Notes: generated by a model from the sequence alone, not told the origin. Positions 28,757-40,587 are shown, counted from the first letter of the stretch. The stretch is DNA of 64,000 nucleotides from Polynucleobacter sp. AP-Jannik-300A-C4 (GCF_018688335.1 NZ_CP061316.1:1240001-1304000), one strand, 5' to 3'. Numbers and translations are program-made.

Positions 28757-29955
28757 ACAGTGGTCCGATTTTTACTGGCAGTAATTGTTTGTGCCACAGC
28801 CTGAGCAACCAATAAGCCCGTTGGCCTACGCAAGGTCTCGTGCATTTCTGCAAAACGGGTTTTTAGTTGAGTAACTTTGCTAGGATTATTTAACCAAGCC
28901 AATAAGGCATCAGCCAATTTGCTTGGAGTCGCATCATCTTGCAGAAGCTCAGGGACAACGAACTCGGCACAGAGAATATTCGGCAAGCCTACATAGGGCA
29001 AGTAACCTTGTCGCTTCATAATCTGTGCGGTTAACCAAGGTACCTTATAGGAGATCACCATTGGCTTTTTCCAGAGTGCAGCCTGCAAGGTAGCAGTACC
29101 GCTAGCAATGAGGACGACATCGGCAGCCTCAAGCACTGCATCAGCCTCACCATCAATCAGATAAATTTTGAGATCAGGATTTTTATCTAGGGTATTTTTT
29201 AATTGCGCCTCAAGCGGCTCTCGTAAGCGCGGTGTAGCAACTGGAATCACAAAATGAATTGCTTGCCCCGGCATGCGCTTCGTAAGCTCGGCCATCGTCT
29301 CAAAAAATACTGGCGCAATGAGCTCAATCTCTGATCCCCGGCTACCCGGCAGAACAGAAACCACGATTCCATCTAATGCATTGACTGGCAGGCTTAGGAT
29401 TTTTTCTATCCTTTGCTTAGCTATTACTGGATTTGGCTCTAGCGGAATCTCGCTTGCTAGCGGATGCCCAACATAAGTTGCGCTAATGCCGGCACGTTCA
29501 TAAATCTCAGTTTCGAAGGGAAAGATGCAGAGCATGCGCTCTACTGCTTGCTTAATCTTCGTAATACGCCCCGCTCTCCAAGCCCAAATAGATGGCGAAA
29601 CAAAATGTAAGGTTGGAATACCTGCCTTGCGCAAAGCCAACTCAACACCCAAATTGAAATCCGGCGCATCAATACCCAAATACACATCAGGGCGACCTTC
29701 ACCAGTGAGATTGCTGATGAGTTCCTTACGCAGTTTTAGAATGGCAGGCAGTTGTTTGATAGCCTCAACGTAACCGCGAACACTCAGGGTCTCCATCGGC
29801 CAATCTGATCGCAGGCCCTCTGCCTGCATACGAGGGCCGCCAATACCATAGACCTCTAAACCGGAAGTGTCAGGGATCTGCTTGAGCGCACTTAATACTG
29901 GCGCTGCCAGCAAGTCACCCGAAGGCTCTCCGGCAACACAAGCAAGTTTAGGCAC
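28753..29955 (-). CDS. lpxB: Lipid-A-disaccharide synthase
   Basis: 400 residues from the GTG at 29955, ten bases after the lpxA stop. An ATG at 30006 would add 17 residues encoded inside lpxA, and either start is possible. The enzyme joins UDP-2,3-diacylglucosamine and lipid X to make the tetraacyl disaccharide of lipid A. The signature [13 protein letters not shown] is at the N-terminus, with [11 protein letters not shown] and [11 protein letters not shown] further on. It sits between lpxA and rnhB, in the usual order. Confidence 0.96.
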   Translation of the reverse strand: MPKLACVAGEPSGDLLAAPVLSALKQIPDTSGLEVYGIGGPRMQAEGLRSDWPMETLSVRGYVEAIKQLPAILKLRKELISNLTGEGRPDVYLGIDAPDFNLGVELALRKAGIPTLHFVSPSIWAWRAGRITKIKQAVERMLCIFPFETEIYERAGISATYVGHPLASEIPLEPNPVIAKQRIEKILSLPVNALDGIVVSVLPGSRGSEIELIAPVFFETMAELTKRMPGQAIHFVIPVATPRLREPLEAQLKNTLDKNPDLKIYLIDGEADAVLEAADVVLIASGTATLQAALWKKPMVISYKVPWLTAQIMKRQGYLPYVGLPNILCAEFVVPELLQDDATPSKLADALLAWLNNPSKVTQLKTRFAEMHETLRRPTGLLVAQAVAQTITASKNRTTV

Positions 29956-29965
29956 TAGATTGACT

Positions 29966-30763
29966 CTATCGAATAATGCCGCGTGTAGAGGCGGCAATAA
30001 AGTCATGGAACTCAGTCAGCTTTTCTGCTGTAGCGGCATCAGATGCACTAGCTTGCGCCATCTTCTGAATCTCTACCTTAGCCTCTTCGAAACTGAGGCC
30101 GTCCTTGTAAAGAACTTTATATGCCTGACGTAGCGCAGAAATCGTTTCACTGGAGAAACCACGGCGCTTCAGCCCTTCCACATTAATGCCATGTGGAGAA
30201 GCCTTATCACCTGCAGCAATCACAAATGGTGGAATGTCTTGTACTAACGCAGAAGCACCACCGAGCATAGCGTGTTGACCTATGCGGACAAACTGATGCA
30301 CACCAGACATGCCACCCATAATTGCCCAGTCACTCACCTTCACATGACCAGCAATTTGTGCGTTGCTTGAGAAAATGGTGTGGTTACCGATTTGGCAATC
30401 ATGTGCAATGTGCACATAAGCCATGATCCAGTTGTCATCACCAATTCTGGTGATGCCCTCATCCTGAGATGTGCCAGTATGGATAGTCGTGAACTCACGA
30501 ATCGTATTGCGGTCACCAATGATGAGTTGTGTTGGCTCGCCACGGTATTTCATATCTTGAGGGGCGCCACCAATAGCCGCAAAGTGTGCAAAATTATTCT
30601 CTTTACCGATCGTGGTGTAACCCTCGATCACAGTATGCGAACCAATCTTACTGCCAGCGCCAATTTTGACGTTTGGCCCAATGACCGAATATGGACCGAT
30701 CTCTACGTCACTAGCAATCTCAGCCTTGCTATCAACTACAGCGGATGCATGAATCCGAGTCAT
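29966..30763 (-). CDS. lpxA: UDP-N-acetylglucosamine acyltransferase
   Basis: 265 residues from the ATG at 30763 ([11 protein letters not shown]), which overlaps the fabZ stop by one base (TAATG); an upstream start would extend into fabZ and add a poor N-terminus. It performs the first acylation of lipid A synthesis. Left-handed beta-helix hexapeptide repeats run through the first two-thirds ([20 protein letters not shown]), and the histidine-containing [13 protein letters not shown] lies where the catalytic base is expected. The C-terminal helical domain is present. Confidence 0.96.
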   Translation of the reverse strand: MTRIHASAVVDSKAEIASDVEIGPYSVIGPNVKIGAGSKIGSHTVIEGYTTIGKENNFAHFAAIGGAPQDMKYRGEPTQLIIGDRNTIREFTTIHTGTSQDEGITRIGDDNWIMAYVHIAHDCQIGNHTIFSSNAQIAGHVKVSDWAIMGGMSGVHQFVRIGQHAMLGGASALVQDIPPFVIAAGDKASPHGINVEGLKRRGFSSETISALRQAYKVLYKDGLSFEEAKVEIQKMAQASASDAATAEKLTEFHDFIAASTRGIIR

Positions 30764-31212
30764 TACGCGCCTTTCGTACGAACAGCACAAGTAATATTTG
30801 CTTCAGCAGCAAGTTCACCGTCAACAGTGGCTTGGACTTGAAACTTGTAGATACCAGCACGTTCACGCTCTAGCTTAGCCGTCATGATTAACTGGTCGCC
30901 AGGCAATACTGGTTTCTTAAAGCGGGCACCATCAATACCAGCAAAGTAGTAAATGGCATTTTCTTCGCGCACTTCCGAAAAGGTCAGAAGTGCAGCAGTT
31001 TGAGCAAGGGCTTCAATGATTAAAACGCCCGGCATTACCGGAAAATCTGGAAAGTGCCCCTGAAAGAATGGCTCGTTCATGGTGACATTCTTAAGCGCAG
31101 TAATACTTTGGCGAGGCTCAATCTCTAACACGCGATCAACCAATAAAAATGGATAGCGATGAGGTAACAACTTCAAAATTTGATTGATATCGATAGCGAT
31201 GGGTTTGCTCAT
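30763..31212 (-). CDS. fabZ: 3-hydroxyacyl-ACP dehydratase
   Basis: A protein of 149 residues with the hot-dog fold. The catalytic His lies in [19 protein letters not shown], which also holds the catalytic Glu. It dehydrates 3-hydroxyacyl-ACP in fatty acid elongation and competes with LpxA and LpxD for 3-hydroxyacyl-ACP, which explains its place between the two lpx genes. A start at [15 protein letters not shown] is typical. Confidence 0.97.
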   Translation of the reverse strand: MSKPIAIDINQILKLLPHRYPFLLVDRVLEIEPRQSITALKNVTMNEPFFQGHFPDFPVMPGVLIIEALAQTAALLTFSEVREENAIYYFAGIDGARFKKPVLPGDQLIMTAKLERERAGIYKFQVQATVDGELAAEANITCAVRTKGA

Positions 31213-31261
31213 GTGTTTACCTACTGGATAAAGTTTCTAATTTTTGAATGTGGTGACGAAT

Positions 31262-32317
31262 TTATTTAGATTTATCTAATAATCGTAAGCGTTGACGTAT
31301 TTTATCGAGGCCGCGCAAAATGGCAGCATTTTTCTCCCAGGCGCCATGTAGCATTGAAGGGTAAACGCCTGTGTAATGCTGGCCTGGCTCGGTAATAGAA
31401 CGAATAATCGAGGTATTTCCAGAAACCGTAGTTTTATCAGCAATGGTGAGATGACCTGCAAAGTTGGCGGCACCGCCAATAATGCAGAAGTTTCCAATCT
31501 TGGTGCTACCTGAGATGGCAGCACAACCCGCGATCACGCAACAGTTACCCACCACCACGTTATGGGCGATCTGAACTTGGTTATCAATCTTAGTTCCACT
31601 GCCTATGATGGTGTCACTCATGGCGCCACGATCAATCGTCGTAGATGCACCAATCTCAACATCATTGCCAATCACTACAGCACCGGTTTGCGGGATCTTG
31701 ACCCACTCGGCGCCAGTTGCAGAAAAATCAGGAGCAAAACCAAAGCCGTCTGCACCAATCACAGCACCACTGTGAATAATGCAACGCTCACCAATAGTAG
31801 TCTCCGAATAAATCGAGACATTGGGGTAAATTAAAGTGTCGCTTGCAATGGCGGAATTTCTAGCAACTGAAGTATTGCCTAATAAGCTAACACGCTCACC
31901 CAATTTCACGCCAGGGCCAATTTGTACAAATGGTCCGATATGACATGAATCCGGAATATTTACAGATGGGTCTACTGCGGCACTTGAGTGCACACCAGGA
32001 GCATAAATTGGCGCAGATGCTTTAGCAAAATGCTGCGCCATTCTGGCAAAAGTAGCGTAGGGTTTTTTGGAAACAAAATAGACGCGCCCTACCGAATTAC
32101 TTCCAGGATTTGCCTGGAGAAAATCTGCATCAGCTTGATTAACAATCAATCCACCAGCAGCACTATCACTAGCCTGTTGACGGTATAGCGGATTTGAGAG
32201 AAAGGAAATCTGGCTGACTTGGGCTCGCTCGAGAGGAGCGAGACCCTGAAGCACGAGGGAGCCATCCCCCACCAAGCTTACTTGAAACTGTTTGGCCAGC
32301 TCGATGGCGGTGGGCAT
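31262..32317 (-). CDS. lpxD: UDP-3-O-(3-hydroxyacyl)glucosamine N-acyltransferase
   Basis: A protein of 351 residues, about ten longer than E. coli LpxD. It adds the second 3-hydroxyacyl chain in lipid A synthesis. An N-terminal uridine-binding region ([20 protein letters not shown]) is followed by hexapeptide repeats, with the catalytic His in [11 protein letters not shown] and a C-terminal helix. It lies between skp and fabZ. Confidence 0.96.
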   Translation of the reverse strand: MPTAIELAKQFQVSLVGDGSLVLQGLAPLERAQVSQISFLSNPLYRQQASDSAAGGLIVNQADADFLQANPGSNSVGRVYFVSKKPYATFARMAQHFAKASAPIYAPGVHSSAAVDPSVNIPDSCHIGPFVQIGPGVKLGERVSLLGNTSVARNSAIASDTLIYPNVSIYSETTIGERCIIHSGAVIGADGFGFAPDFSATGAEWVKIPQTGAVVIGNDVEIGASTTIDRGAMSDTIIGSGTKIDNQVQIAHNVVVGNCCVIAGCAAISGSTKIGNFCIIGGAANFAGHLTIADKTTVSGNTSIIRSITEPGQHYTGVYPSMLHGAWEKNAAILRGLDKIRQRLRLLDKSK

Positions 32318-32322
32318 AAAAC

Positions 32323-32850
32323 TTACTTGAGACTATTCAAAGCCTTGATGACATCATCAGTTACGTCAACCTTAGGATTTGCATAGGCTGGATCTTGAAT
32401 AATGACATCAATTTTTCTTTGCTCAGCGATTTGCTTGAGGGCTTGATTTGCTTTTTCAGCAATCTTGGCACGCTCTTCAAAGTTACGCTGATTGAGATCT
32501 TCTGTGTACTCGCGTTGTTTGCGCTGCAATTCGCGATCCTGGTCAGCCAACTCGCGCTGACGGCGAACACGATCTGCCTCAGACATGACCGCTGAATCGC
32601 GATCTAATTTTTCTGCCGCAGCCTTAATCTTTTCAGCGCTAGTACGAATTTCATTCTGACGCTTCGTAAATTCATTTTGCAGCTTAGTCTGACTTGCCTT
32701 AGCCATATTTGATTCGTTGAATACTTTTTCAACGTTTACAGCTGCAACTCGGGTGCCAGCATCCTGTGCCAATGCCTGAGGCAAAGCGATCAGTGAAGAA
32801 ACAGCAACTAAGCTGTATTGAATCCATTTTGAAGATTGACAAAGCTTCAT
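32323..32850 (-). CDS. skp: Periplasmic chaperone Skp/OmpH
   Basis: 175 residues from the ATG at 32850, which has AAGGAAAG at good spacing; the frame is open six codons further. A signal peptide ends near ALAQD, and the rest is mostly charged coiled coil (REIQRKQREY-like and [19 protein letters not shown]). The C-terminal [18 protein letters not shown] is typical of Skp. The trimeric chaperone carries unfolded outer-membrane proteins toward BamA, encoded immediately upstream. Confidence 0.94.
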   Translation of the reverse strand: MKLCQSSKWIQYSLVAVSSLIALPQALAQDAGTRVAAVNVEKVFNESNMAKASQTKLQNEFTKRQNEIRTSAEKIKAAAEKLDRDSAVMSEADRVRRQRELADQDRELQRKQREYTEDLNQRNFEERAKIAEKANQALKQIAEQRKIDVIIQDPAYANPKVDVTDDVIKALNSLK

Positions 32851-32868
32851 AAAACTTTCCTTAAACAA

Positions 32869-35217
32869 TTAAAACGCTGTACCGACTTGGAACTGCAAAC
32901 GCTGCACATTATCCGTTGGCAACGATTTGATCGGAATACCATAGCTGAACTTTAATGGGCCCAGTGGTGATATCCATGATAAACCTAAGCCGTAAGAATA
33001 TCGTAAGACGAGATTGATGTTTTCGTTATAAACGTTACCGCCGTCTACGAAACCAAATACACGCAAGGTTTTATCAACGCCAGATCCAGGAACGGGGACG
33101 GTGTACTCAACGTTATTTACAATCTTTGATTGTCCACCAGTTGGCTGGTAACGCCCAATATACGAGTTGTAATAAGTTGGTCCAAGGGAACCAGGCGCAT
33201 AGCCTCGAACAGATCCGATGCCGCCCACATAGTAGTTTTTAGTAATCGGAAATGGATTATCTCCATAAGCCTCGCCATAACCCAACTCACCGTTGTAGGA
33301 CAATATGTTGCCTTTCGAGAAGGAGTGATACTTCTGATATTGCCCAAAAATGCGATAGAAGGTCATATTTCCAACTGGAGTTCCAACCTCAGCATTGAGT
33401 TGCTGTAAAGATCCGGTGGATGGAATTAATGCGCTATCCCTACCATCTCTTGACCAGCCTACAGTTAAAGGCACGTTGTAGGTAGTTAATGTTGCAGGAT
33501 ATCCAGGTGCCGCTATCCCATAACTCTGAGCATAATTTAAGTATGGCGTAGGAGTATTGCTGGTAGTCTGAATCTGGAATGCTTCAATACCGGTACCAAA
33601 AAATACTCGATCTACTTCAGTATACGGAACACCAAATTTGATATTGGAGCCAACGGATTTAATTTGATAGTCAGGATCTCCTACATAGTACAAAGGCTTG
33701 GATGAACGATAGAACAAGTCAGTATATCGACTGATACCATCCTCGGTAAAGTAAGGGTCATAGTTTGACAAAGCTAAGCTTTGATTAATCTTACCCAGGG
33801 AGAAATTTAAGCCTACTGCAGTACCTGTACCAAAGGCATTTTCTTGGTTAATACCGGCAGTCAGAATTAACTTCTCAGTTGAGGAGAAGCCGGCACCAAT
33901 CGTAACAGCGCCAGTAGGTTTTTCAGTGACCTTCACATCAACATCAACTTGATCGGCGGATCCTGGAACATCTTGCGTAGAGACATCAGTCTCCGTGAAA
34001 TAACCTAAGCGGCTTAAACGTTTTTTAGATAAATCAATCTTTTCACTGTCGAACCAGGCACTTTCAAACTGGCGCATCTCTCGACGAATTACCAGATCAC
34101 GAGTCTTGGCATTGCCAGAAATATTCACTTGCCGAACATAAACGCGACGACCTGGATCAACCACTAGAGTCAAGTCCACTTCACTTAATTCACGACGAAT
34201 GTCTGGTTGCGGATTAATGGTTGCAAACGCATAACCATACGAACCCAGAATTTCAGCAATTGCTTTAGTGCTCTCAGTCAACTTAGCAGATGAGAAGGTG
34301 TCGCCCGGCTTAAGACTTACCAACTGAATTAACTCAGCCTCTTTGCCCAATAAGTCACCAGCTAAACGCACATTCTTAACGGTGAATTTATTACCCTCAC
34401 GAATACTGATCGTCAAGTAGATACCTTTTTTATCAGGGGTAATAGAAACCTGGGTGGACTCAATAACAAACTCAAGGTAACCGCGATTGAGATAGTAGGA
34501 TCGAATATTCTCCAAGTCGGCCGTGAGTTTTTGCTTAGAATACAAATTGTCTTTGCTATACCAAGAAAGCCAGCCACCAGTTTTCAACTGCATCTGGCTC
34601 TTAAGAGTGCTCTCACTGAACACGTTATTACCAATAAAGTTGATCTCTTGGATCTTAGCTACAGGACCTTCATCGATATTGAAATAAATCGCCACTTGAT
34701 TGCGCTCTACTGGAGTAACGGTTGCAACTACTTCAGCTGCATACATACCTTTACCAACATACTGGCGCTTCAGTTCTTGTTCAGCTTTATCAATCAAAGC
34801 TTTGTCATAGAAACGAGCTTCAGCAACCCCAACGGCTTTGAGCGACTTCCGAACGACCTCTACGTCAAACTCCTTCATGCCTGTAAATTCAATCCGGGAA
34901 ATGGTAGGGCGCTCTTCAACGATCACAATCAAGACATTGCCCTGAGCCTGAATTTGCACATCTCGGAAAAAGCCAGTGCTGTAGAGCGCCTTAATGGCCT
35001 CAGCACTCTTCTCTTCGGTAAAGGTATCGCCTACCTGAACTGGAAGGTAGCTAAATACAGTACCCGGCTCGACTCGTTGCAAGCCTTCGATTCGAATGTC
35101 TTTAATGACAAAGGTATCGGCTGCTTGTGCGTTTATACAAAAACCTGCCGCAACAATCAGAACGACTTGAGCAATAAATCGAGTTAGGGAGCGAAAAGAA
35201 GGTATCAAAAAATTCAA
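32869..35217 (-). CDS. bamA: Outer membrane protein assembly factor BamA
   Basis: A protein of 782 residues. A signal peptide ends at AQAADTF. Five POTRA domains follow (the first begins FVIKDIRIEGLQRVEPGTVF), then a 16-strand barrel with the family block VRGYAPGSLGP in loop 6. The protein ends in phenylalanine (FQVGTAF), the usual outer-membrane beta-signal. It inserts beta-barrel proteins in the outer membrane. It overlaps rseP by 4 bases (ATGA) and precedes skp, so the chaperone, the insertase and the stress-sensing protease are in one transcript. Confidence 0.97.
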   Translation of the reverse strand: MNFLIPSFRSLTRFIAQVVLIVAAGFCINAQAADTFVIKDIRIEGLQRVEPGTVFSYLPVQVGDTFTEEKSAEAIKALYSTGFFRDVQIQAQGNVLIVIVEERPTISRIEFTGMKEFDVEVVRKSLKAVGVAEARFYDKALIDKAEQELKRQYVGKGMYAAEVVATVTPVERNQVAIYFNIDEGPVAKIQEINFIGNNVFSESTLKSQMQLKTGGWLSWYSKDNLYSKQKLTADLENIRSYYLNRGYLEFVIESTQVSITPDKKGIYLTISIREGNKFTVKNVRLAGDLLGKEAELIQLVSLKPGDTFSSAKLTESTKAIAEILGSYGYAFATINPQPDIRRELSEVDLTLVVDPGRRVYVRQVNISGNAKTRDLVIRREMRQFESAWFDSEKIDLSKKRLSRLGYFTETDVSTQDVPGSADQVDVDVKVTEKPTGAVTIGAGFSSTEKLILTAGINQENAFGTGTAVGLNFSLGKINQSLALSNYDPYFTEDGISRYTDLFYRSSKPLYYVGDPDYQIKSVGSNIKFGVPYTEVDRVFFGTGIEAFQIQTTSNTPTPYLNYAQSYGIAAPGYPATLTTYNVPLTVGWSRDGRDSALIPSTGSLQQLNAEVGTPVGNMTFYRIFGQYQKYHSFSKGNILSYNGELGYGEAYGDNPFPITKNYYVGGIGSVRGYAPGSLGPTYYNSYIGRYQPTGGQSKIVNNVEYTVPVPGSGVDKTLRVFGFVDGGNVYNENINLVLRYSYGLGLSWISPLGPLKFSYGIPIKSLPTDNVQRLQFQVGTAF

Positions 35218-36347
35218 GATAAAAGGTAGCGTTGCAAATCGTTAAACAAGGCCAGCAAGGAAAGGGCTATCAGCAGCAAAAAACCCACTTTTTGGAGCTT
35301 TTCCTGCAGAGATAATGTAATTCGCTTACCAGCAACCAACTCCCATGCATCATACAGGAGCTGACCCCCATCTAGCATTGGTAAAGGCACTAAATTCAAG
35401 AGTCCAATACTGATGCTCATGAGAGCTAAAAAGGCTACAAATGGCTGCCAGCCCACCTGGGCAGACTTACCAGCCATATCCGCAATACTGAGGGGTCCAC
35501 CCAGCTGCTTTAAGGTCGTTTTGCCGGTCAATAAACCAAGCATCAGCCTCATAGAGACCTTGGTGATCACATAGACCCGTTGACTGGCAAAGCTCAGGGC
35601 ATCAATCGGGCCCAATTTCAGCTGATTCCACTCTGAAGGCGGGGTAATCTGGGGAAATAAGCCTAATGCTTTTAGTGGGTCCGATTCTGGTGTTACCTGG
35701 GGTAAATCACCCTGCCTAAAGGATTTAATATGGCGCCCACCAGAGGCATCCCGCATTTCTAGGGCAAATCCCTGCTCTCCAGTTACGGCATCCAATAGCT
35801 GCCAACGCAGAGCATTCCAACTTGGGACGAGATCAAACTCTCCAAGAATTGGGGCGCCACTATAGTCAGATGGCAGCGATTGCCAACCAATCACTTGATC
35901 ACCCGCTGCTACCCCTAGTTTGGCAGCAATCGATTGCTCAGGGGGAGCCTGCAGTTTTGCTGGCAACTGAGGCACGCCTGTGAAGTAAATGATCGAAAAT
36001 AAAATGACTGCCAAGAGGAAATTGGCAAATGGTCCAGCAGCCACAATGACAGATCGTTGCCAGAGCGGCTTTACATCAAAGGATTGAGATCGATCCTGCG
36101 CTGAAATACTTTGTTGACCATCGCGGCCATCCAATAATTTGACATAGCCGCCTAAGGGGATAGACGCTAGAACCCACTCAGTACCGTTACTGGCGCGAAA
36201 AGTAAATAATGGCTTGCCAAAACCCAAGGCAAAACGAAGTACTTTGACGCCGCATAAACGGGCTGCTAAAAAATGACCGTACTCATGAAAGCTGACCAGC
36301 ACACCTAAGGTGACTAAGAATGAAGCAAGAGTGATTAAAGCCTGCAC
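35214..36347 (-). CDS. rseP: Site-2 zinc protease RseP, short form
   Basis: A protein of 377 residues, shorter than the ~450 of E. coli RseP. The zinc motif HEYGH (21-25) is in the first membrane segment and LVPLPMLDGGQ carries the third ligand. Between the membrane segments a first PDZ-like region (SIAAKLGVAAGDQVIGW) is seen, but the usual second PDZ with its own GD-type motif could not be found, which fits the missing ~70 residues. The family cleaves anti-sigma factor RseA and signal peptide remnants. No frameshift is visible: the frame is open and both ends are normal. Confidence 0.92.
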   Translation of the reverse strand: MQALITLASFLVTLGVLVSFHEYGHFLAARLCGVKVLRFALGFGKPLFTFRASNGTEWVLASIPLGGYVKLLDGRDGQQSISAQDRSQSFDVKPLWQRSVIVAAGPFANFLLAVILFSIIYFTGVPQLPAKLQAPPEQSIAAKLGVAAGDQVIGWQSLPSDYSGAPILGEFDLVPSWNALRWQLLDAVTGEQGFALEMRDASGGRHIKSFRQGDLPQVTPESDPLKALGLFPQITPPSEWNQLKLGPIDALSFASQRVYVITKVSMRLMLGLLTGKTTLKQLGGPLSIADMAGKSAQVGWQPFVAFLALMSISIGLLNLVPLPMLDGGQLLYDAWELVAGKRITLSLQEKLQKVGFLLLIALSLLALFNDLQRYLLS

Positions 36348-36358
36348 AAATCGCCGAT

Positions 36359-37549
36359 CTATCTTTTGATATTACGAATGAACTGATTCGCAGTGCGGCG
36401 CGCCAGAGCATCGGCCTCGAGAATCATTTCTAGGGAGCTCGCAGCAACTGAAGGCAAGGTATTTAAGCAGTGCTCTACTACATTAGGAATGCTTAAGTAG
36501 GGCAAGCCATCATCCAAGAAAGCGGCCACAGCAACTTCGTTCGCAGCATTCAACACCGCAGGAGTGGTACCTCCAGTTTTTGCCGCAGCAAAGGCCAAAC
36601 TAAGACAGGGGAATTGAGCAAAATTTGGTTCGGTGAAACTGAGACCACTCAACTGAGTCAGATTTAAAGGAGCAACACCAGCCTCGATGCGCTCAGGCCA
36701 GGCAAGACCATAGGCAATTGGGGTGCGCATGTCAGGCTGACCCATTTGCGCCAGCACTGAGCCATCACGATAACGCACCATCGAGTGCACGACGCTCTGC
36801 GGATGAATCAACACCTTAATCTTTTCTAGCGGCAAACCAAACAACCAAAAAGCTTCGATAACTTCCAAGCCTTTATTCATCATCGTTGCTGAATCAACTG
36901 AAATTTTTCTACCCATCACCCAGTTTGGGTGTGCGCAAGCTTGCTCAGGAGTAATGTCCGATAAATCTGCAAGCGGCTTATCTCTGAATGGTCCGCCAGA
37001 GGCAGTTAACCAAAGCTCTTCAACCCCTAAATGCGCAGATGGATTTTTTGTAAAGCAATCTGGCAAACATTGAAAGATCGCATTATGTTCACTGTCGATG
37101 GGAAGTAATTCACCGCCGCCAGCTTGCATAGCCTGCATAAATAAATTACCTGACATCACCAGCGCTTCTTTATTGGCCAACAATACCCGCTTACCTGCTT
37201 TTGCTGCAGCTAGGGCAGGAACAAGGCCAGCTGCACCCACAATCGCCGCCATAACGGTATCGCACCCTGATTCGGTGATGGCACTCACTAATGCCTCAGG
37301 CCCATAAAGAACTTGAGTCGTGATCTTTTTTGCTTGCAGGAGTTGAGTCAGTTTGGAGGCGCCCTCAGCGTCAGCCACTACTGCAATAGTTGGCTTGAAC
37401 TCAATACATTGCTCAGCTAGACGCTCAATCTGTTTTGCAGCAGTCAAAGCGACCACCTTGAAGCGATCTGGATGCGCACGAATCACATCCAAAGTATTAA
37501 CACCAATCGATCCCGTAGATCCGAGGATGGCAACTTGCTTCAGAGACAT
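36359..37549 (-). CDS. dxr: 1-deoxy-D-xylulose 5-phosphate reductoisomerase
   Basis: 396 residues from the ATG at 37549, which overlaps the cdsA stop by one base (TGATG); a TTG one codon upstream is less likely. The second enzyme of the MEP isoprenoid pathway, NADPH-dependent. The nucleotide-binding motif LGSTGSIGVNTLDV is at the N-terminus; LLPIDSEHNAIFQCLP and GRKISVDSATMMNKGLE are metal- and substrate-binding blocks. It provides precursors for the undecaprenyl chain made by the nearby uppS. Confidence 0.96.
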   Translation of the reverse strand: MSLKQVAILGSTGSIGVNTLDVIRAHPDRFKVVALTAAKQIERLAEQCIEFKPTIAVVADAEGASKLTQLLQAKKITTQVLYGPEALVSAITESGCDTVMAAIVGAAGLVPALAAAKAGKRVLLANKEALVMSGNLFMQAMQAGGGELLPIDSEHNAIFQCLPDCFTKNPSAHLGVEELWLTASGGPFRDKPLADLSDITPEQACAHPNWVMGRKISVDSATMMNKGLEVIEAFWLFGLPLEKIKVLIHPQSVVHSMVRYRDGSVLAQMGQPDMRTPIAYGLAWPERIEAGVAPLNLTQLSGLSFTEPNFAQFPCLSLAFAAAKTGGTTPAVLNAANEVAVAAFLDDGLPYLSIPNVVEHCLNTLPSVAASSLEMILEADALARRTANQFIRNIKR

Positions 37550-38376
37550 CAAATCAATCCAGCTAGTAATGCAGCAATCGGCATTGTCGGGATGAGAGCA
37601 TCAACCCGATCTAATACGCCACCATGGCCAGGCAACAAATGACTGCTGTCCTTGACGCCAGCTAAGCGCTTCAACTGAGACTCAAACAAATCACCAAAGA
37701 TGCTGAACGCAGCCAATACGGTAACCATCAAGAACATCGGCACCCAACCAAATCGAATGGCCCAAGCACCAAACAAGGTATCAGCTAGAGGTAAATAGAC
37801 TACGCATAAAAATGCATAAAGATAGCAAAGAACTAGGCCACCCAGGGCTCCCTCAATCGACTTCCCTGGACTGATATTTACGGCTAACTTATGTTTACCA
37901 AAAGCCTTGCCAACAAAGTAAGCGCCGATATCGGCAACCCAAACTAAAGCCATGCTACTCAACAAAAAGACTAAGCCCAGCTCACGTAAGAAGACTAAAG
38001 CAAACCAAGTGGCCGGAAGAATGATCAAACCTAGAATGCTGTAGAAAGGTTTGAATTTTTGAAGGGAGAGGTTCATCCCTTTTGCCAAAATAAATGGTGC
38101 TAAAAAGAACCAAAACAACACTGCCATCATGAGCAGAGAGAACTGCCATGAGATCGCCTGGGTGCCGAGCAAAAACAAAATGATGGCCAAACAAAAAGTG
38201 GCATAGAGCCATGCAGCCTTTTTTGCCTCAGGAGCGATCATGCGACTCCATTCCCAAGCAGCTACAACTAATGCGACGAGGAAAAATCCGCCCAAATAGA
38301 TTGGTGGTAATAAAAATAAGATGGGCAATAGCACTGCCATCAAGATGGTGGCAGTAATGATTCGGGTTTTTAACAT
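37549..38376 (-). CDS. cdsA: Phosphatidate cytidylyltransferase
   Basis: A protein of 275 residues with about eight hydrophobic membrane segments, making CDP-diacylglycerol for phospholipid synthesis. The C-terminal signature is clear: FGDLFESQLKRLAGVKDSSH followed by LLPGHGGVLDRVDAL. It lies between uppS and dxr in the conserved frr-uppS-cdsA-dxr-rseP order. Confidence 0.95.
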   Translation of the reverse strand: MLKTRIITATILMAVLLPILFLLPPIYLGGFFLVALVVAAWEWSRMIAPEAKKAAWLYATFCLAIILFLLGTQAISWQFSLLMMAVLFWFFLAPFILAKGMNLSLQKFKPFYSILGLIILPATWFALVFLRELGLVFLLSSMALVWVADIGAYFVGKAFGKHKLAVNISPGKSIEGALGGLVLCYLYAFLCVVYLPLADTLFGAWAIRFGWVPMFLMVTVLAAFSIFGDLFESQLKRLAGVKDSSHLLPGHGGVLDRVDALIPTMPIAALLAGLI

Positions 38377-38392
38377 AAGGGAATAAGAATAC

Positions 38393-39166
38393 CTAGACTG
38401 CGTCGCTCAAAGGCTCGGAAGCTAGCTGAGCACTCGTACGTCCAAAACGACGCTCGCGCTGACTAAACCAGTCAAACGCTTTATGTAATTCAGCCTCATC
38501 AAAATCAGGCCAAAGGATGTCCGTGAAATACAACTCGGTATACGCAAGTTGCCACAATAAGAAGTTACTTACCCTTTGCTCGCCACCAGTACGAATGAAC
38601 AAATCTGGTTCTGGAGCATAAGCCATGGATAAATGGGCTTGCAATAACTCCTCTGACACTTCCTCAGGCTTCAAACCAGGATTAGCAGCCAAACATTGGC
38701 GCATCGCCTGCAAAATATCCCAACGACCACCGTAGTTAGCGGCAATCGTAAAAGTGAGACTTTTGCAGCCAGCAGTTTTTTCTTCAGAGAATTGCACCAT
38801 CTCCTGGATCGCAGAATCAAATCGGCTGAGATCACCAATAAGGCGTAAAGAGATATCGTTTTCAGCGAGACGAGAGACTTCGCTTTTTAATGACTTGAGA
38901 AACAACTTCATTAGAAAGCCCACCTCTTCCGGTGGGCGACGCCAATTTTCAGAGCTAAATGCAAATACAGTGAGGTATTCAACACCAAGACGGCGGCACT
39001 CTTGAACAATCTTCCGTACTGCGCCCAATCCCTCAGAGTGCCCCGCTACTCGCGGCATGAAACGCTTGCTGGCCCAGCGACCATTGCCATCCATGATGAT
39101 GGCAACATGGCGAGGAATAGCGCTCACCTCTGGAACAACTAAGGTAGAGCTAGTGTGCTGGGTCAT
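38393..39166 (-). CDS. uppS: Undecaprenyl diphosphate synthase
   Basis: A protein of 257 residues of the cis-prenyltransferase family, making the C55 lipid carrier for peptidoglycan and O-antigen. Conserved blocks are [12 protein letters not shown] (catalytic Asp), [25 protein letters not shown] and the C-terminal [18 protein letters not shown]. It follows frr by 30 bases. Confidence 0.96.
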   Translation of the reverse strand: MTQHTSSTLVVPEVSAIPRHVAIIMDGNGRWASKRFMPRVAGHSEGLGAVRKIVQECRRLGVEYLTVFAFSSENWRRPPEEVGFLMKLFLKSLKSEVSRLAENDISLRLIGDLSRFDSAIQEMVQFSEEKTAGCKSLTFTIAANYGGRWDILQAMRQCLAANPGLKPEEVSEELLQAHLSMAYAPEPDLFIRTGGEQRVSNFLLWQLAYTELYFTDILWPDFDEAELHKAFDWFSQRERRFGRTSAQLASEPLSDAV

Positions 39167-39196
39167 AAACCGAAGAATAAAAAAATGATCTGACGA

Positions 39197-39757
39197 TTAA
39201 ACCGTCATGATCTCTTTTTCTTTTTCAGAAACCAACTTATCAATCTCAACAACCGTGCGATCGGTCATCTTCTGAATATCATCAGTTGCACGACGCTCAT
39301 CATCCTCTGAAATTTCTTTATCTTTAGTTAAGCGCTTCAGGTGCTCATTCGCATCACGGCGTAAATTGCGTACGGCGATTTTGGCGTCTTCGCCCTCGTT
39401 CTTAACCACCTTAGTGAGGTCACGACGGCGCTCTTCTGTCAAAGCAGGCATTGGTACGCGAATCACAGTACCTTGGGAGGCTGGATTAAGACCTAGATCA
39501 GAATCGCGAATTGCTTTCTCAATTGCACCAACCATGGTCTTTTCAAATGGCTGTACGTTAATCGTTCTGGCATCCGCCAAACCTAAACTAGCTACTTGGC
39601 TTAGCGGTGTTGGATTACCGTAGTAATCCACTTGAATGTGCTCCAAAATTCCTGGGTTTGCACGGCCAGAACGAATCTTCGCCAAATTGGATTTCAAAGC
39701 CTCGAGAGACTTCTGCATCTTTTGATCGGTAGTGGTTTTAATTTCTGCTGCGGACAT
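39197..39757 (-). CDS. frr: Ribosome recycling factor
   Basis: 186 residues from the ATG at 39757, which has AGGAGG four bases upstream; a TTG one codon earlier is too near this site. It releases ribosomes after termination with EF-G. The block [21 protein letters not shown] and the C-terminal helix [18 protein letters not shown] are typical. It follows pyrH by 11 bases. Confidence 0.97.
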   Translation of the reverse strand: MSAAEIKTTTDQKMQKSLEALKSNLAKIRSGRANPGILEHIQVDYYGNPTPLSQVASLGLADARTINVQPFEKTMVGAIEKAIRDSDLGLNPASQGTVIRVPMPALTEERRRDLTKVVKNEGEDAKIAVRNLRRDANEHLKRLTKDKEISEDDERRATDDIQKMTDRTVVEIDKLVSEKEKEIMTV

Positions 39758-39768
39758 CAAGCCTCCTA

Positions 39769-40500
<732 letters not shown>

Positions 40501-40559
40501 TTAAGCAATTTACTTGCTTAGCTTATTGATCTTTAAGTACTTTTTAATATCTTGCCCAA

Positions 40560-40565
40560 ATTATA
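40560..40565 (-). promoter_or_regulatory. Candidate -10 element upstream of pyrH
   Basis: A perfect TATAAT on the minus strand, 81 bases before the pyrH ATG and just downstream of the tsf terminator. The -35 region is poor (TTTGAT at short spacing), so it is a moderate candidate for an internal promoter. Confidence 0.45.
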
Positions 40566-40587
40566 AAGGGCTTGGCACAGATCAAAC

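Noticed and set aside
29956..30006. Longer start of lpxB at 30006
   Set aside because: It would lie within lpxA; the GTG at 29955 places the VAGEPSGD motif at its usual distance. Not fully excluded.
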